Of a stretch of 64,000 nt of DNA, positions 24,209 to 32,898 are shown piece by piece. The position numbers were made by a program, and so were the translations under genes. Numbering within the stretch: the stretch's first letter is position 1; every line of letters starts with the position of its first letter. The notes beneath the pieces are model-generated. The model did not search any database. It saw nothing but the letters and a program-made list of their open reading frames with translations, and was not told the DNA's origin. Where the stretch lies: contig NZ_JAFMPM010000006.1 of NCBI RefSeq assembly GCF_017349355.1, positions 806,001 through 870,000 of the forward strand, read 5' to 3'. Source of the stretch: Thiothrix fructosivorans (lineage in GTDB: Bacteria > Pseudomonadota > Gammaproteobacteria > Thiotrichales > Thiotrichaceae).

Positions 24209-24745
24209 TCAATCTACACTTTGATCTTTTGGCAGATAAAACTCAACTTGTTTAGTTGAAGCTTCAATAGGCAATCCCTCTTCGTTTGAAATTTGGTCGC
24301 CATCAACTTTACATTGAAACGTATACTTTCCTTCATGCAGGTTATGTTTCATCGCTAACAAACCTATTGAGGTTTCAAAACCAAAAAACTCCCCTGGCAA
24401 TAACCTAATAAAATAGTTCTCTTTTAAATGGGCTGTAATATGTAATTTTATCATGTTGTTAGTGGTGTTAACTTTCTTCCTCTGTTCATTGATCAACTCA
24501 CACTTTGTTTTTTTGAAAAGCACTATTCCCTCCACCCCAAAAGCCTCTCTATTGATCAGTAGGTCAATATTGCCTGAATTTAATAAACTGAACAATATAG
24601 ATTGTCCATCTCCTTGTCGTTGAGATAGTTTCATTTCAAATTCAAAATCTATTTGAGGTCCATTCTCTGCAAGACCAGCACTAGTGGATTGAGAAAAAAA
24701 TAACGGAAGAAATGCTACGAATATATAAAATATACTTCTATTCAT
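24209..24745 (-). CDS. Secreted immunity-like protein of the metallopeptidase tip
   Basis: 178 residues with a signal peptide (MNRSIFYIFVAFLPLFFSQSTSAG), then a beta-rich soluble domain with conserved-looking KVDGDQISNEEG near the end. AT-rich compared with the flanking rtcB pieces. The start overlaps the toxin stop by 4 bp (ATGA). No family recognised. Placement immediately after a toxin tip and export to the periplasm suggest an immunity protein that blocks a periplasm-acting peptidase (inference). The stop is followed in frame by another coding remnant. Confidence 0.6.
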   Translation of the reverse strand: MNRSIFYIFVAFLPLFFSQSTSAGLAENGPQIDFEFEMKLSQRQGDGQSILFSLLNSGNIDLLINREAFGVEGIVLFKKTKCELINEQRKKVNTTNNMIKLHITAHLKENYFIRLLPGEFFGFETSIGLLAMKHNLHEGKYTFQCKVDGDQISNEEGLPIEASTKQVEFYLPKDQSVD

Positions 24746-25134
24746 TTCCTATAGATTCCTTTGCTGACTTTATCTTGATAACTGGAAGGCAATTGATTGT
24801 AATAAAGCCCCCTGTATGTATCTCCCATAAGCCTATTTACATAGCTTTTATCATAATCTTCAGGCTTACTGCCCAGTTCCTTAACCATCTGAATTTGAGC
24901 ATCATAAGCTTCAACTTCATTGAGTGCATTCCCGATTTTATCTGCATAGTTTATTCCATCAGAAAATTGCCTTGCATGGATCGTTTCATGATGAATAATA
25001 GAAGCTAGCTTATACTCAGCAATACTCTTTACCATATTAATATCAATTTTTATTTCTACCTTTCCACCATGACCAAATACGGCATACGCGCCATCAATAC
25101 CACCCTCCACCGCCCGCATTGGATTTAATATCAT
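24742..25134 (-). CDS. Polymorphic toxin tip, zinc-metallopeptidase-like
   Basis: 130 residues from MILNPMRAVEGGIDGAYAVFGHGG. The core is KLASIIHHETIHARQFSDGINYADKIGNALNEVEAYDAQIQM: an HHETIH segment giving the zinc-metallopeptidase HExxH signature (H-E-T-I-H) and a downstream glutamate-rich EVEAYDAQ helix, as in many toxin-associated peptidase domains. It starts inside and out of frame with the end of the upstream pre-toxin frame (25094-26131). A one-base shift near the GGCGGTGGAGGG run would join them, so the full toxin is probably frameshifted. Immunity gene overlaps its stop. Confidence 0.6.
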   Translation of the reverse strand: MILNPMRAVEGGIDGAYAVFGHGGKVEIKIDINMVKSIAEYKLASIIHHETIHARQFSDGINYADKIGNALNEVEAYDAQIQMVKELGSKPEDYDKSYVNRLMGDTYRGLYYNQLPSSYQDKVSKGIYRK

Positions 25135-26131
25135 ATTTTGTCTTTTTACTCGGATCAATTTCCGTTTGATGTAACTGTCGATTAAAGTGATCCGCCGTAC
25201 CCGCGACGTTTGCGGCAAGCAACGGATCTTTGCCCAGCACCGCAGCGGATGCCGCCGCCGCCAACACCGCTGCATTTTCCGACTGAAAGTATTCACCCGC
25301 CACACTGCCTGCCAAGCCGCCCACTGCGCCACTGATACCATCGCCATTAGCCACAGTACCCGCCGCAAAACCCAACGCGGTATGGGCGAGTTTGTGGGTA
25401 ACATTATTCAGCTTGCCCTCGCTGTACAAATCCCCAATCTTATTTGCCCCGATTTGGCTGACGATAGTGGCAGCCGTGGCTTTGAGGCTGGATTTGAGCT
25501 GATCATCAAAATCCCCACCTTCAACCACCGTGCTGACCGTGGCGCGGGTCAAGCCATCCAGTGCGTGTTTTTGAAGCTGTTGCGCCACGCTGATTTTGGT
25601 CGCGTCACCCGCCAGATTGAGGCTGTTGCTGAGTTTGCTCGATAGTCCTGCGCCGATAACCGCGCTGGCAAGTGATTTGATATTGCCCTCATCCACCGCC
25701 TTGACAACATCACGGGCGGTGATGACCGTGTTCACTACAGACGCAACGGGAGCTAGCGGTGTGAACTGTGCGATTTGTGCCACGGTACGGACAATGGGGT
25801 TATCCAGTACCTTGTCGGTAAATTTATCAATGACTTTTCCCAAACCATGCCGATCTCTGGACGGGTCAAACGCCCCATTTTTATTGTTGTCTGCGCCTGC
25901 CGTATGACCAGAGCGGGTATTTTCCTCAATCGCATCCAGCAAATCAGTGCCGGAAACGTTATAGGTTTTTCCTTGCGTCACTTGGAAGTCTTGGCGGACG
26001 GCTTTTTGAAAATCTGCCTGAGTGGTTTCAAACAGCTCACTCGGCAGTGCTTTCAGGATAGTCAGCGTGCTTTTCTTGGTTTGCGCGACGATTTCTCCCT
26101 TCGGATTGTAAGCCTCGCGATAAGGTTGCAA
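25094..26131 (-). pseudogene. Pre-toxin region of a large polymorphic toxin (type A), truncated
   Basis: 345 codons with no normal start; an N-terminal deletion has put the codons MIKGINP out of frame. Order: YREAYNPKGEIVAQTKKSTLTI...DLLDAIEENTRSGHTAGADNNKNGAFDPSRDRHGLGKVIDKFTDKVLDNPIVRTVAQIAQFTPLAPVASVV, then SLNLAGDATKISVAQQLQ, then the hemagglutinin-type Ala/Gly-rich segment (LTRATVSTVVEGGDFDDQLKSSLKATAATIVSQ...LGKDPLLAANVAGTADHFNRQLHQTE). That last part is the usual pre-toxin module of filamentous-hemagglutinin/CDI-like proteins. It lacks secretion and repeat regions. This copy is the only one with the full central segment. Confidence 0.7.
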
Positions 26132-26199
26132 GGCTTGATTGATTTGGTCGAGACGCGCTTTAACGGCTGGCGTTTGATGCTGTGGTTGTAACTGGGCGT

Positions 26200-26333
26200 G
26201 GGGTTAATACCTTTTATCATTCTAAATTCATTCTTTGAACAATCGCACTTGAATAATCCTTCAGAAAAACTTAGACGAACGCGGGAAGAACGTTTCAAGG
26301 CAAGGGATGAACGGATGATCTATCGGTATAAGC
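26200..26333. repeat. 134-bp junction repeat, copy 1
   Basis: Begins GGGGTTAATACC and ends AGC just before rtcB fragment sequence. Nearly identical 134-bp copies occur at 31944-32077 and 36277-36410, always linking the start of a pre-toxin frame (minus) with the same internal point of rtcB (plus). A diverged version lies at about 33854-33950. Contains the ribosome site and ATG of the pre-toxin frame. Confidence 0.88.
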
Positions 26334-26838
26334 GGCGTGGGCGCAGGATTTCGCACAAGCCAACCGCGAGCTGATGATGGCGCGTACTTTGCAGGCGATC
26401 CGCGAGGTGTTGCCGATCCCGTTCACGGCGGACGTGGAGGCGGTGAATTGCCACCACAACTACATCAGCCGCGAACACCATTACGGCAAGGATGTGTGGG
26501 TAACGCGCAAAGGCGCGGTGAGTGCGCAAAAAGGTCAGCTTGGGATTATTCCGGGCAGCATGGGGGCAAAATCGTTCATCGTGCGCGGGCTGGGTAATGA
26601 GGAAAGTTTTTGCAGTTGCAGCCACGGCGCGGGGCGCGTGATGTCGCGTACTGAGGCGAAACGCCGCGTGTCGCTGGAGGAGCATAAACGCGCCGTCGCC
26701 GGGGTGGAATGCCGCGTGGATGAAAGCGTGATTGATGAAACGCCGTCGGCTTACAAGCCGATTGATAAGGTAATGGCGGCGCAGAGTGATTTGGTGGAAG
26801 TGCTGCATACGCTCAAGCAGGTGGTGTGTGTGAAGGGG
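26334..26838 (+). pseudogene. rtcB 3' fragment, copy 1
   Basis: Encodes RtcB from about residue 243 (AWAQDFAQANRELMMART) to the C-terminal VVCVKG, over 95% like the parent, with one A-to-E change in GNEESFCS. The stop is lost by a G-run change (GGGGGG instead of GGGTTAA). No start or ribosome site of its own. Confidence 0.92.
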
Positions 26839-26851
26839 GGAAAATCATTCG

Positions 26852-26876
26852 CCCCCATGTCACTGAGATATGGGGG
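26852..26876 (+). terminator. Hairpin after rtcB fragment 1
   Basis: CCCCCAT (26852-26858) pairs with ATGGGGG (26870-26876). Identical hairpin after fragment 2 (32596-32620). It lies between converging rtcB and immunity sequences and could act on either strand. Confidence 0.5.
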
Positions 26877-26879
26877 AAA

Positions 26880-27047
26880 TTAGGAAAACTCGGCAATATG
26901 ATCCGCTATAGCCAACGCCAAAGAATCAAACCATTCACATCTGTCTTGAGGATCTCCATCAAGAAACAACTCCAGAAACTGTCTACTGAACTGTTGATCA
27001 TCACGATTTTCCCTAAAAAAATCAGCACTATGCACACAGTACATACT
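26880..27047 (-). pseudogene. Orphan 3' part of an immunity gene
   Basis: 168 bp nearly identical to the 3' two-thirds of the immunity-like gene at 32624-32878, including its stop. The 5' part and the matching toxin tip are absent; homology ends at about 27047 and other DNA follows, shortly before the IS66 insertion. Confidence 0.85.
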
Positions 27048-27089
27048 CAACTCATCGTATTTTCATATACGCTTTGCCTTGTAACCATG

Positions 27090-28675
27090 GTAAGCGTTCA
27101 CGCCGTCTGTAGCGGGTTAGAAGCTAACGGTTGAGCCAAAGGGAAGCGCACCGAGACAGACTTATGAGCCAAGCCTTGTGAGCAAATGTCCCGCATCAAT
27201 ATCGCCATATTCATCCCCAATTGACGTGCCGTCCCCAGCACGGTCATCACCGTTGGACGGAATCTGTCACCTTGTGCCGACTGGCTGGCAAAGCTGGTTT
27301 TCCGCCATTGCACATACGGCCTGATCACCCGCTCGGCACGGTTATTGGTGAGGGGAATGCGACTATCCTTGAGGAAAGTCCAACACATCGCCTCATCCTT
27401 GAGCAAATGCTTGCATTGGTTGGTGGTGCGTTTGCAATTCTCCAATGCCAAGCCTTTGTTGAGCGTGGCTTGGAAGCTGCGGCGCAAGCGGAGTATCCGC
27501 CGTTGGTAGCGAGCGGCTTCATCGGGTTGTTGTTGCCAGCGGTGATGGGTGCGGACGGTGGTATAGGCGAGTAACAACAGGCGTTTGCCCACGCTTCCCC
27601 CTTCGCCGCAACGCCCCGCCATTTTGCGGAAGTGGCGGATCAAATGCGCCCAACACAGTTGCCGCCGTTCGGGTGGGACGTTGCCGTAACCACTGAAGTG
27701 GTCGGTGACCAGATAGCCAGTAAAGCTGCCCAACAAGGCATCGGCGGCGGCCTTGCCGCGTGAGTAATGGGTCATGAAGTAACTCACGCTATGGTCAGCC
27801 AATGCCCATAACCAGTAAGTGTTCGTACCGCGATAATGGCGGGTTTCATCGGCGTGGCATACCGCTTGTCCGCGTACATACTGACCTACTTGACGGTATA
27901 GCGGCCCCATCCACGGAATGGCTTTGCCTTGCGCCTTGCTGATAGCCCCAGTGCTAAAACGCACGTGGCACATTTCCCACAACAGAACCTGGATCTGGCG
28001 CATGGATAGGCGGAACTGACCACTCAAAATCACCACCCAGGCGATCACGCCTGCACCCATTTGACCGCTCGGCACCCAATCCGGCCACTGGCTGTGGTGC
28101 TTGATGCCGCAGGATTGGCAAACACCCTGATAAAACTGGTGTTCCGTCACGTCCGGTGGCGGCGGTGGAGCAATATCCGTGACCTGATGGCGGTAAGGGT
28201 TTCCCCAATCAATCGCCACTGCCCCACCACAGGAACAGGTGCTTTCAGGGAAATACTGTTCGGTACGGGTCACTTGTTCGGGAGGATATAACGCCCGTTC
28301 GTGACGCGGATGCCCCGGTTGCCCACCGTGTGGGCGGCTACTCCCCTTGCGTTTGGGACGCAACGCCCGTTGTTCCGGGCTGTCGGAGGACGGCGCTTTG
28401 GAACTGTTACGCGAACTGCTGCCGAATTTGGCAACCAGTTCTTCCAGTTGTTTTTGCAGCATTTCGACTTGTTGCTCCAGCACCGCTACCCGTGCCGCTT
28501 GCTTCTCCAACTCGGTTATCCGTTCCTGTTGGCGCACGATCACCTGATGCGCTTCATCCAGTGTCGTGGGTAAGGTAGGAACGGCGGCTAACAAGGGGTA
28601 AATGACTCGCTGTTGGGATGGGGTGAATTTACTACAAGTTCGCTGGAATGCCTAATAGAGGGCGTGAACGCTTAC
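27090..28675 (-). mobile_element. IS66-family element, single-gene type
   Basis: 1586 bp. Terminal inverted repeats GTAAGCGTTCACGCC (27090-27104) and its complement (28661-28675), flanked by the 8-bp direct repeat TAACCATG (27082-27089 and 28676-28683), the normal IS66 duplication length. Only the tnpC-type gene is present, as in the ISBst12 subgroup that lacks tnpA/tnpB. Confidence 0.94.
27098..28594 (-). CDS. IS66-family transposase (TnpC type)
   Basis: 498 residues. N-terminal coiled coil (VIVRQQERITELEKQAARVAVLEQQVEMLQKQLEELVAKFG), a basic linker (RPKRKGSSRPHGGQPGHP), a zinc-finger-like region (CSCGG...CQSCGIKH), then the DDE core with CHADETRHYRG, LVTDHFSGYGNVPPERRQLCWAHLIRHF and the C-terminal NRAERVIRPYVQWRKTSFASQSAQGDRF signature of IS66. 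Full length, no interruption. Its stop lies inside the terminal inverted repeat. The element probably can still move. Confidence 0.95.
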   Translation of the reverse strand: MLAAVPTLPTTLDEAHQVIVRQQERITELEKQAARVAVLEQQVEMLQKQLEELVAKFGSSSRNSSKAPSSDSPEQRALRPKRKGSSRPHGGQPGHPRHERALYPPEQVTRTEQYFPESTCSCGGAVAIDWGNPYRHQVTDIAPPPPPDVTEHQFYQGVCQSCGIKHHSQWPDWVPSGQMGAGVIAWVVILSGQFRLSMRQIQVLLWEMCHVRFSTGAISKAQGKAIPWMGPLYRQVGQYVRGQAVCHADETRHYRGTNTYWLWALADHSVSYFMTHYSRGKAAADALLGSFTGYLVTDHFSGYGNVPPERRQLCWAHLIRHFRKMAGRCGEGGSVGKRLLLLAYTTVRTHHRWQQQPDEAARYQRRILRLRRSFQATLNKGLALENCKRTTNQCKHLLKDEAMCWTFLKDSRIPLTNNRAERVIRPYVQWRKTSFASQSAQGDRFRPTVMTVLGTARQLGMNMAILMRDICSQGLAHKSVSVRFPLAQPLASNPLQTA

Positions 28676-28696
28676 TAACCATGAGTGGATAAACAG

Positions 28697-29119
28697 TTAT
28701 TTCAACTTGATATGGATGAATGCAACGGATAAATTATCCGCATAGTATGCGGTGATCAGTCTTTCATTATCTACAAAGGCTTTTCCTGGAAAAGTTGGCT
28801 CTGATCCAGGAATTTTTATGGCTTTTATATCTCGTATTGGTGAACCAAACCTTCTTTCAAAATCTTCAAGTACGAAGAGATTGCTATACCTGCCTTTTAT
28901 ATTATCTTTTGCAGACAAGTATTTCTCATAATTCATCAAGAAAATACGAAAACCTGAAACGATTCCCGTGTCATTTTTCGATTGAAAATAAATGCCATCT
29001 TCGGGAAGCTCCACAAATTCATTACCTTCTGTTTTTTCATATGAAATCAATCTGCTGCTGGCTCTTATCTCCTGAAGAACATCTATAATCTTTCGACCAA
29101 TATAATTATTCAGCTCCAT
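28697..29119 (-). CDS. Hypothetical protein, possible immunity gene
   Basis: 140 residues, AT-rich, no signal or membrane segment. Mixed alpha/beta sequence with EDGIYFQSKNDTGIVSGFRIFLMNYEKYLS and IKAIKIPGSEPTFPGKAFVDNERLITAYYADNLSVAFIHIKL. I do not recognise a family. It is the last of three small same-strand genes behind the nuclease toxin tip, a pattern typical of immunity gene clusters. The IS66 insertion lies 13 bp beyond its stop. Confidence 0.55.
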   Translation of the reverse strand: MELNNYIGRKIIDVLQEIRASSRLISYEKTEGNEFVELPEDGIYFQSKNDTGIVSGFRIFLMNYEKYLSAKDNIKGRYSNLFVLEDFERRFGSPIRDIKAIKIPGSEPTFPGKAFVDNERLITAYYADNLSVAFIHIKLK

Positions 29120-29176
29120 AAGGTATCCCTAATTCATTAAACGTTCGTTGATTATATTCATGTATTCTAAGGAAAA

Positions 29177-29674
29177 TTATCTCAGCCAAAATGGTTTGCC
29201 ATCTAACTCATCATACTCCTTCAAAGGACGTTTCTCTTCCATCATGAGATAAATAGTGTCTGTTGGTATAATTTTAACTGGCTGGTAAATTTTAAAAGTG
29301 TTGTAAAACGATTTTGCAGAAGAAACTGCTCGATAAAAACTATCAAAAAATTTAGAAAAAACATCTGCCAACGTACTTAGCTCATGATTGAGTAGCGTCT
29401 TTTCAGCATTACCTACGATGTTTCTGTCCCATTCAACTGCATTACTTGGTATTTGCTTGAATGCCTCATTAACTCTATGCATGAGAGCAAGCGCCTGATC
29501 CAATTCATCAAACTTCAAATATCGCTTATACAACCTGTCTGTAAGCAAACTCCAATCCATATCTTTATTGTCAAATGCTGGATAAGCACTGATGCAATCA
29601 AAAAACAACTTCATATCTGAAGCAGAACCAAGCACATATATTGTGTGACCGCCATGAAAGCCTATCTTTTTCAT
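29177..29674 (-). CDS. Hypothetical protein, possible immunity gene
   Basis: 165 residues, starts MKKIGFHGGHTIYVLGSASDMKLFFDCISAYP, mostly helical, ends DTIYLMMEEKRPLKEYDELDGKPFWLR. No transmembrane segment. AT-rich like its neighbours. Family not recognised with confidence; the small-protein size, the pattern GSASDMKLFFDCI near the start and the position behind a toxin tip suggest an immunity protein, perhaps acquired with another toxin now lost. Preceded by a GGAGGGGT ribosome site. Confidence 0.55.
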   Translation of the reverse strand: MKKIGFHGGHTIYVLGSASDMKLFFDCISAYPAFDNKDMDWSLLTDRLYKRYLKFDELDQALALMHRVNEAFKQIPSNAVEWDRNIVGNAEKTLLNHELSTLADVFSKFFDSFYRAVSSAKSFYNTFKIYQPVKIIPTDTIYLMMEEKRPLKEYDELDGKPFWLR

Positions 29675-29699
29675 TACCCCTCCGTTTACCAGATTATTT

Positions 29700-30017
29700 T
29701 TAATAGATAAATCTTGTTTTTATTTTATCATTATTGTCGATAATTATAACAAGTTTTCTCCAATCTCCTCCTGTGTGACTTTGCATTAAACTATGCAATT
29801 CAAAGACCAATTTCGAAGTCTCATCTATATCATCGTTTAGTAAAAAATATTTCTTCTCATCTTTTACTTCACATGAAAAAGTTGACTCTACTGACCATGA
29901 TTTTCCTTCTTGCTCGAAGTCAAAAACACACTCCAATCTTTCGTAATCACTTGTTGCACTAAAGTACATAATTTGACTTAAACGATTTAATATTTGAACT
30001 TGTGATTCTATAGTCAT
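29700..30017 (-). CDS. Probable cognate immunity protein of the nuclease tip
   Basis: 105 residues, acidic (DYERLECVFDFEQEG, LNDDIDETSK), as expected for a protein that binds a basic nuclease. It starts 3 bp after the toxin stop. The C-terminal SHTGGDWRKLVIIIDNNDKIKTRFIY resembles the end of DUF600/YezG-type nuclease immunity proteins, but the similarity is weak and only by eye. Cytoplasmic, no signal. Its position directly after the toxin makes it the best candidate for the cognate immunity gene. Confidence 0.6.
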   Translation of the reverse strand: MTIESQVQILNRLSQIMYFSATSDYERLECVFDFEQEGKSWSVESTFSCEVKDEKKYFLLNDDIDETSKLVFELHSLMQSHTGGDWRKLVIIIDNNDKIKTRFIY

Positions 30018-30019
30018 AG

Positions 30020-31160
30020 TTACTTGCTCGATTCATTATTAAATGACTTACGTTTTGGAATATTGTTTATACTATATTCAATAACTAAGGAATCTGGTCT
30101 TGCTGATGTATTATCATTTCTGTTAAATTTAACAGTTACAGCGCCGACTCTATCTCCATTACTGAACGAGCTTCTGATTTCATTTTCCCATTTTTTATAC
30201 ATCGAGTTATTAAAGTTAGCATCCTGAGGAAACAAGTTGAATCGATCGCAAGTTCCTCCTAAAGAACAAGCTTGAATATGTCCGCCTACATCCGTAGATA
30301 TTCCCTCCTTACCCGCAGCAGTTTGGCGACTATCCCTAACGCCTGTTAACAACATGGGATTGAAAGTAATTTCATCAACATAGCCACTCGCATTAGTTTT
30401 AAACTCAGTACCATTGTCAAGTTTAACATGAGTATTTGCTGGCGGACTATTTAATACTTCATATTCAGATGTGCCTTTAACTGCATTAGAAGTTTTTACC
30501 TCTATAATCGGTATTTCAGCCCTTCTTTGTGTCGATTCTGTTTTATTGGATTTTAAAACATCCCTCGCATCTTCTGCCATATTTTTTACAACAGATTTAC
30601 CAACACCTTTAACCCCAGTGTAATCGGTGACGGTATTGGCTGCCGCTGCTACAGCAAGGATAGCAGCAACTTCGTTAGCATCGCTATCACCATAGATACC
30701 TTCCAACCCTAACCAGTCATAAGCGCCATTCCTGGCGGTCTTCTGGTCATTCCATAACCCGTTAAGATCATGTTGCACGGTTTGATAACCCTGTTGGATG
30801 GTTTGTTTAGCTAATTCATCCGGGGTAATGGCTAAGGTTTCCTCATCACGGTGTTTGTCCTGTTCCTTCAACCCATCAATAACGCTTTGAGGGTCAGCGA
30901 TAACGGCCTTTACTATTTGTAGTGCTTCATCCGAACCTTGTGCAAGGTAGGTTTTGAGATTGTCAGCATTGATCGGCTTGGTGCGGACGTCCGCCGGAAT
31001 GGCGCGGTTGAGGAAAGTGGCATTTTGCTTGGCTGCATCTGCATAAATGCCAGAGCGCCAGTAGTCATTATCTTGAGTGAAAACAGTGCGTTGGATGTTG
31101 CTGTCATCAGTGAATGTTCCGATTGCCTTGCTACTGGCAAGGGTTTGTCTGAAGTTGTTG
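30020..31160 (-). pseudogene. Toxin tip (type B) with DNA/RNA non-specific endonuclease domain
   Basis: Open for about 380 codons but without a proper start; it begins at a recombination scar (31140-31160) where the upstream pre-toxin frame is shifted. The first about 260 codons of the tip form the type B pre-toxin module (TDDSNIQRTVFTQDNDYWRSGIYADAAKQNATF ... YDWLGLEGIYGDSDANEVAAILAVAAAANTVTDYTGVKGVGK). The C-terminus is a His-Me-finger nuclease: KLDNGTEFKTNASGYVDEITF, GGHIQACSLGGTCDRFNLFPQDANFNNSMYKKWENEI (catalytic-type H in GGH, N in NLFPQ), like the Endonuclea_NS_2 family. The tip domain itself looks intact; only the connection upstream is broken. Confidence 0.7.
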
Positions 31161-31964
31161 CGCTACGCTGATTTTAGTCGCATCCCCTGCCAGATTGAGG
31201 CTATTGCTGAGCTTGTTTGATAGCCCCGCACCGATGACTGTGCTGGCAAGTGATTTGATATTGCCCTCATCCACTGCCTTAACAACATCTCGTGCAGTAA
31301 TAACCGTGTTGACCACGGAGGCGACAGGCGCTAGCGGGGTGAACTGAGCAACTTGTGCCACCGTGCGGACAATGGGATTATCCAGCACTTTATCGGTGAA
31401 CTTATCAACAACCTTGCCCAAACCATGACGATCTCTGGATGGGTCAAACGCGCCATTTTTATTATTGTCTGCACCTGCCGTATGACCAGAACGGGTATTT
31501 TCTTCAATCGCATCCAGTAAATCAGTGCCAGAAACGTTATAGGTTTTGCTTTGTGTCACCTTGAAGTCTTGGCGAACAGCTTTTTGAAAATCAGCCTGAT
31601 TGGTTTCAAACAGATCAGCCGGTAACGCTTCCCGAATAGTAAGCGTGCTCTTCTTGGTTTGCGCGACGACTTCTCCCTTAGGATTGTAAGCCTCGCGATA
31701 GCGCTGCAATTCCTGATTGATTTGGTCGAGACGCGCTTTGACCACCGGAATGTGATGCTGCGGTTGTAACTGGGCGTATTCATCGAACAATGCTTGCATG
31801 TCCGATGTTTTGAGCTTCTGTGTATCAGGATTGCTTTGTTGTCGCGGCTGAATTGGCGCTATTGCGGCATTGAAGAGCATTGCAGCTTGTTGATTTGCCG
31901 TCGTGGTTGCTCTGGAACTGCCAAAGTTGGCTGGCGAAGGGTTGGGGTTAATACCTTTTATCAT
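31131..31964 (-). CDS. Pre-toxin N-terminal fragment of a polymorphic toxin, longest copy
   Basis: 277 codons from MIKGINPNPSPANFGSSRATTT. This is the only copy with the full start: Pro/Gln-rich leader, then AQLQPQHHIPVVKARLDQINQELQRYREAYNPKGEVV, the TYNVSGTDLLDAIEENTRSGHTAGADNNKNGAFDPSRDRHGLGK stretch, and SLNLAGDATKISVAQQLQ. It ends TNPCQ-stop at the scar, where one base shift would continue into the toxin tip. The ATG at 31962-31964 has AAGGAA 11 bases upstream. No secretion signal, so not an exported effector on its own; it could be a silent donor cassette. Confidence 0.65.
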   Translation of the reverse strand: MIKGINPNPSPANFGSSRATTTANQQAAMLFNAAIAPIQPRQQSNPDTQKLKTSDMQALFDEYAQLQPQHHIPVVKARLDQINQELQRYREAYNPKGEVVAQTKKSTLTIREALPADLFETNQADFQKAVRQDFKVTQSKTYNVSGTDLLDAIEENTRSGHTAGADNNKNGAFDPSRDRHGLGKVVDKFTDKVLDNPIVRTVAQVAQFTPLAPVASVVNTVITARDVVKAVDEGNIKSLASTVIGAGLSNKLSNSLNLAGDATKISVAQQLQTNPCQ

Positions 31965-32077
31965 TCTAAATTCATTCCTTGAACAATCGCACTTGAATAA
32001 TCCTTCAGAAAAACTTAGACGAACGCGGGAAGAACGTTTCAAGGCAAGGGATGAACGGATGATCTATCGGTATAAGC
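31944..32077. repeat. 134-bp junction repeat, copy 2
   Basis: Same length and limits as 26200-26333 and 36277-36410. Here the pre-toxin side is the undeleted version. Confidence 0.88.
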
Positions 32078-32585
32078 GGCGTGGGCGCAGGATTTCGCGC
32101 AAGCCAACCGCGAGCTGATGATGGCGCGTACTTTGCAGGCGATCCGCGAGGTGTTGCCGATCCCGTTCACGGCGGACGTGGAGGCGGTGAATTGCCACCA
32201 CAACTACATCAGCCGCGAACACCATGACGGCAAGGATGTGTGGGTGACGCGCAAAGGGGCGGTGAGTGCGCAAAAAGGTCAGCTTGGGATTATTCCAGGC
32301 AGCATGGGGGCGAAATCGTTCATCGTTCGGGGCTTGGGTAATGCCGAAAGTTTTTGCAGTTGCAGCCACGGCGCGGGGCGCGTGATGTCGCGTACTGAGG
32401 CGAAACGCCGCGTGTCGCTGGATGAGCATAAACGCGCCGTCGCCGGGGTGGAATGCCGCGTGGATGAAAGCGTGATTGATGAAACGCCGTCGGCTTACAA
32501 GCCGATTGATAAGGTAATGGCGGCGCAGAGTGATTTGGTGGAAGTGCTGCATACGCTCAAGCAGGTGGTGTGTGTGAAGGGGTGA
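32078..32585 (+). pseudogene. rtcB 3' fragment, copy 2
   Basis: RtcB from about residue 243 to the end with the stop TGA kept (VVCVKG). Changes include H-to-D in SREHHDGKD, shared with fragment 3 at 36411, showing that copies 2 and 3 are closer to each other than to the parent. No start signal. Confidence 0.92.
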
Positions 32586-32595
32586 AAATCATTCG

Positions 32596-32620
32596 CCCCC
32601 ATGTCACTGAGATATGGGGG
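32596..32620 (+). terminator. Hairpin after rtcB fragment 2
   Basis: CCCCCAT (32596-32602) pairs with ATGGGGG (32614-32620), same as after fragment 1; lies 3 bp before the immunity gene stop on the other strand. Confidence 0.5.
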
Positions 32621-32623
32621 AAA

Positions 32624-32878
32624 TTAGGAAAACTCGGCAATATGATCCGCTATAGCCAACGCCAAAGAATCAAACCATTCACATCTGTCTTGAGGATCTC
32701 CATCAAGAAACAACTCCAGAAACTGTCTACTGAACTGTTGATCATCACGATTTTCCCTAAAAAAATCAGCACTATGCACACAGTACATACCAGTATGCAA
32801 ATTCTTCAAGCAGGTATAACGAATAGCACAGTGACTATCCTGCCGCCACCATACAAAATGTTCTTCATAAAGATTCAT
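32624..32878 (-). CDS. Probable immunity protein of the RNase-like tip
   Basis: 84 residues from MNLYEEHFVWWRQDSHCAIRYTCLKNLHTGMYCVHSADFF (a GTG 12 bases earlier at 32890 is possible). Acidic C-terminus (LELFLDGDPQDRCEWFDSLALAIADHIAEFS). It resembles small toxin-immunity proteins that inhibit an RNase. It begins 9-21 bp after the toxin stop. Its 3' two-thirds is duplicated without the toxin at 26880-27047, showing that immunity segments are copied independently within the array. Confidence 0.6.
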   Translation of the reverse strand: MNLYEEHFVWWRQDSHCAIRYTCLKNLHTGMYCVHSADFFRENRDDQQFSRQFLELFLDGDPQDRCEWFDSLALAIADHIAEFS

Positions 32879-32898
32879 TAATTTCACCAAAGATTAAA

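Noticed and set aside
30913-31140. Small minus-strand frame MPVARQSEHSL... present three times (also 33483, 35412) and its plus-strand counterpart
   Set aside because: Both overlap the type B pre-toxin module in other frames; repeated only because the cassette is repeated.
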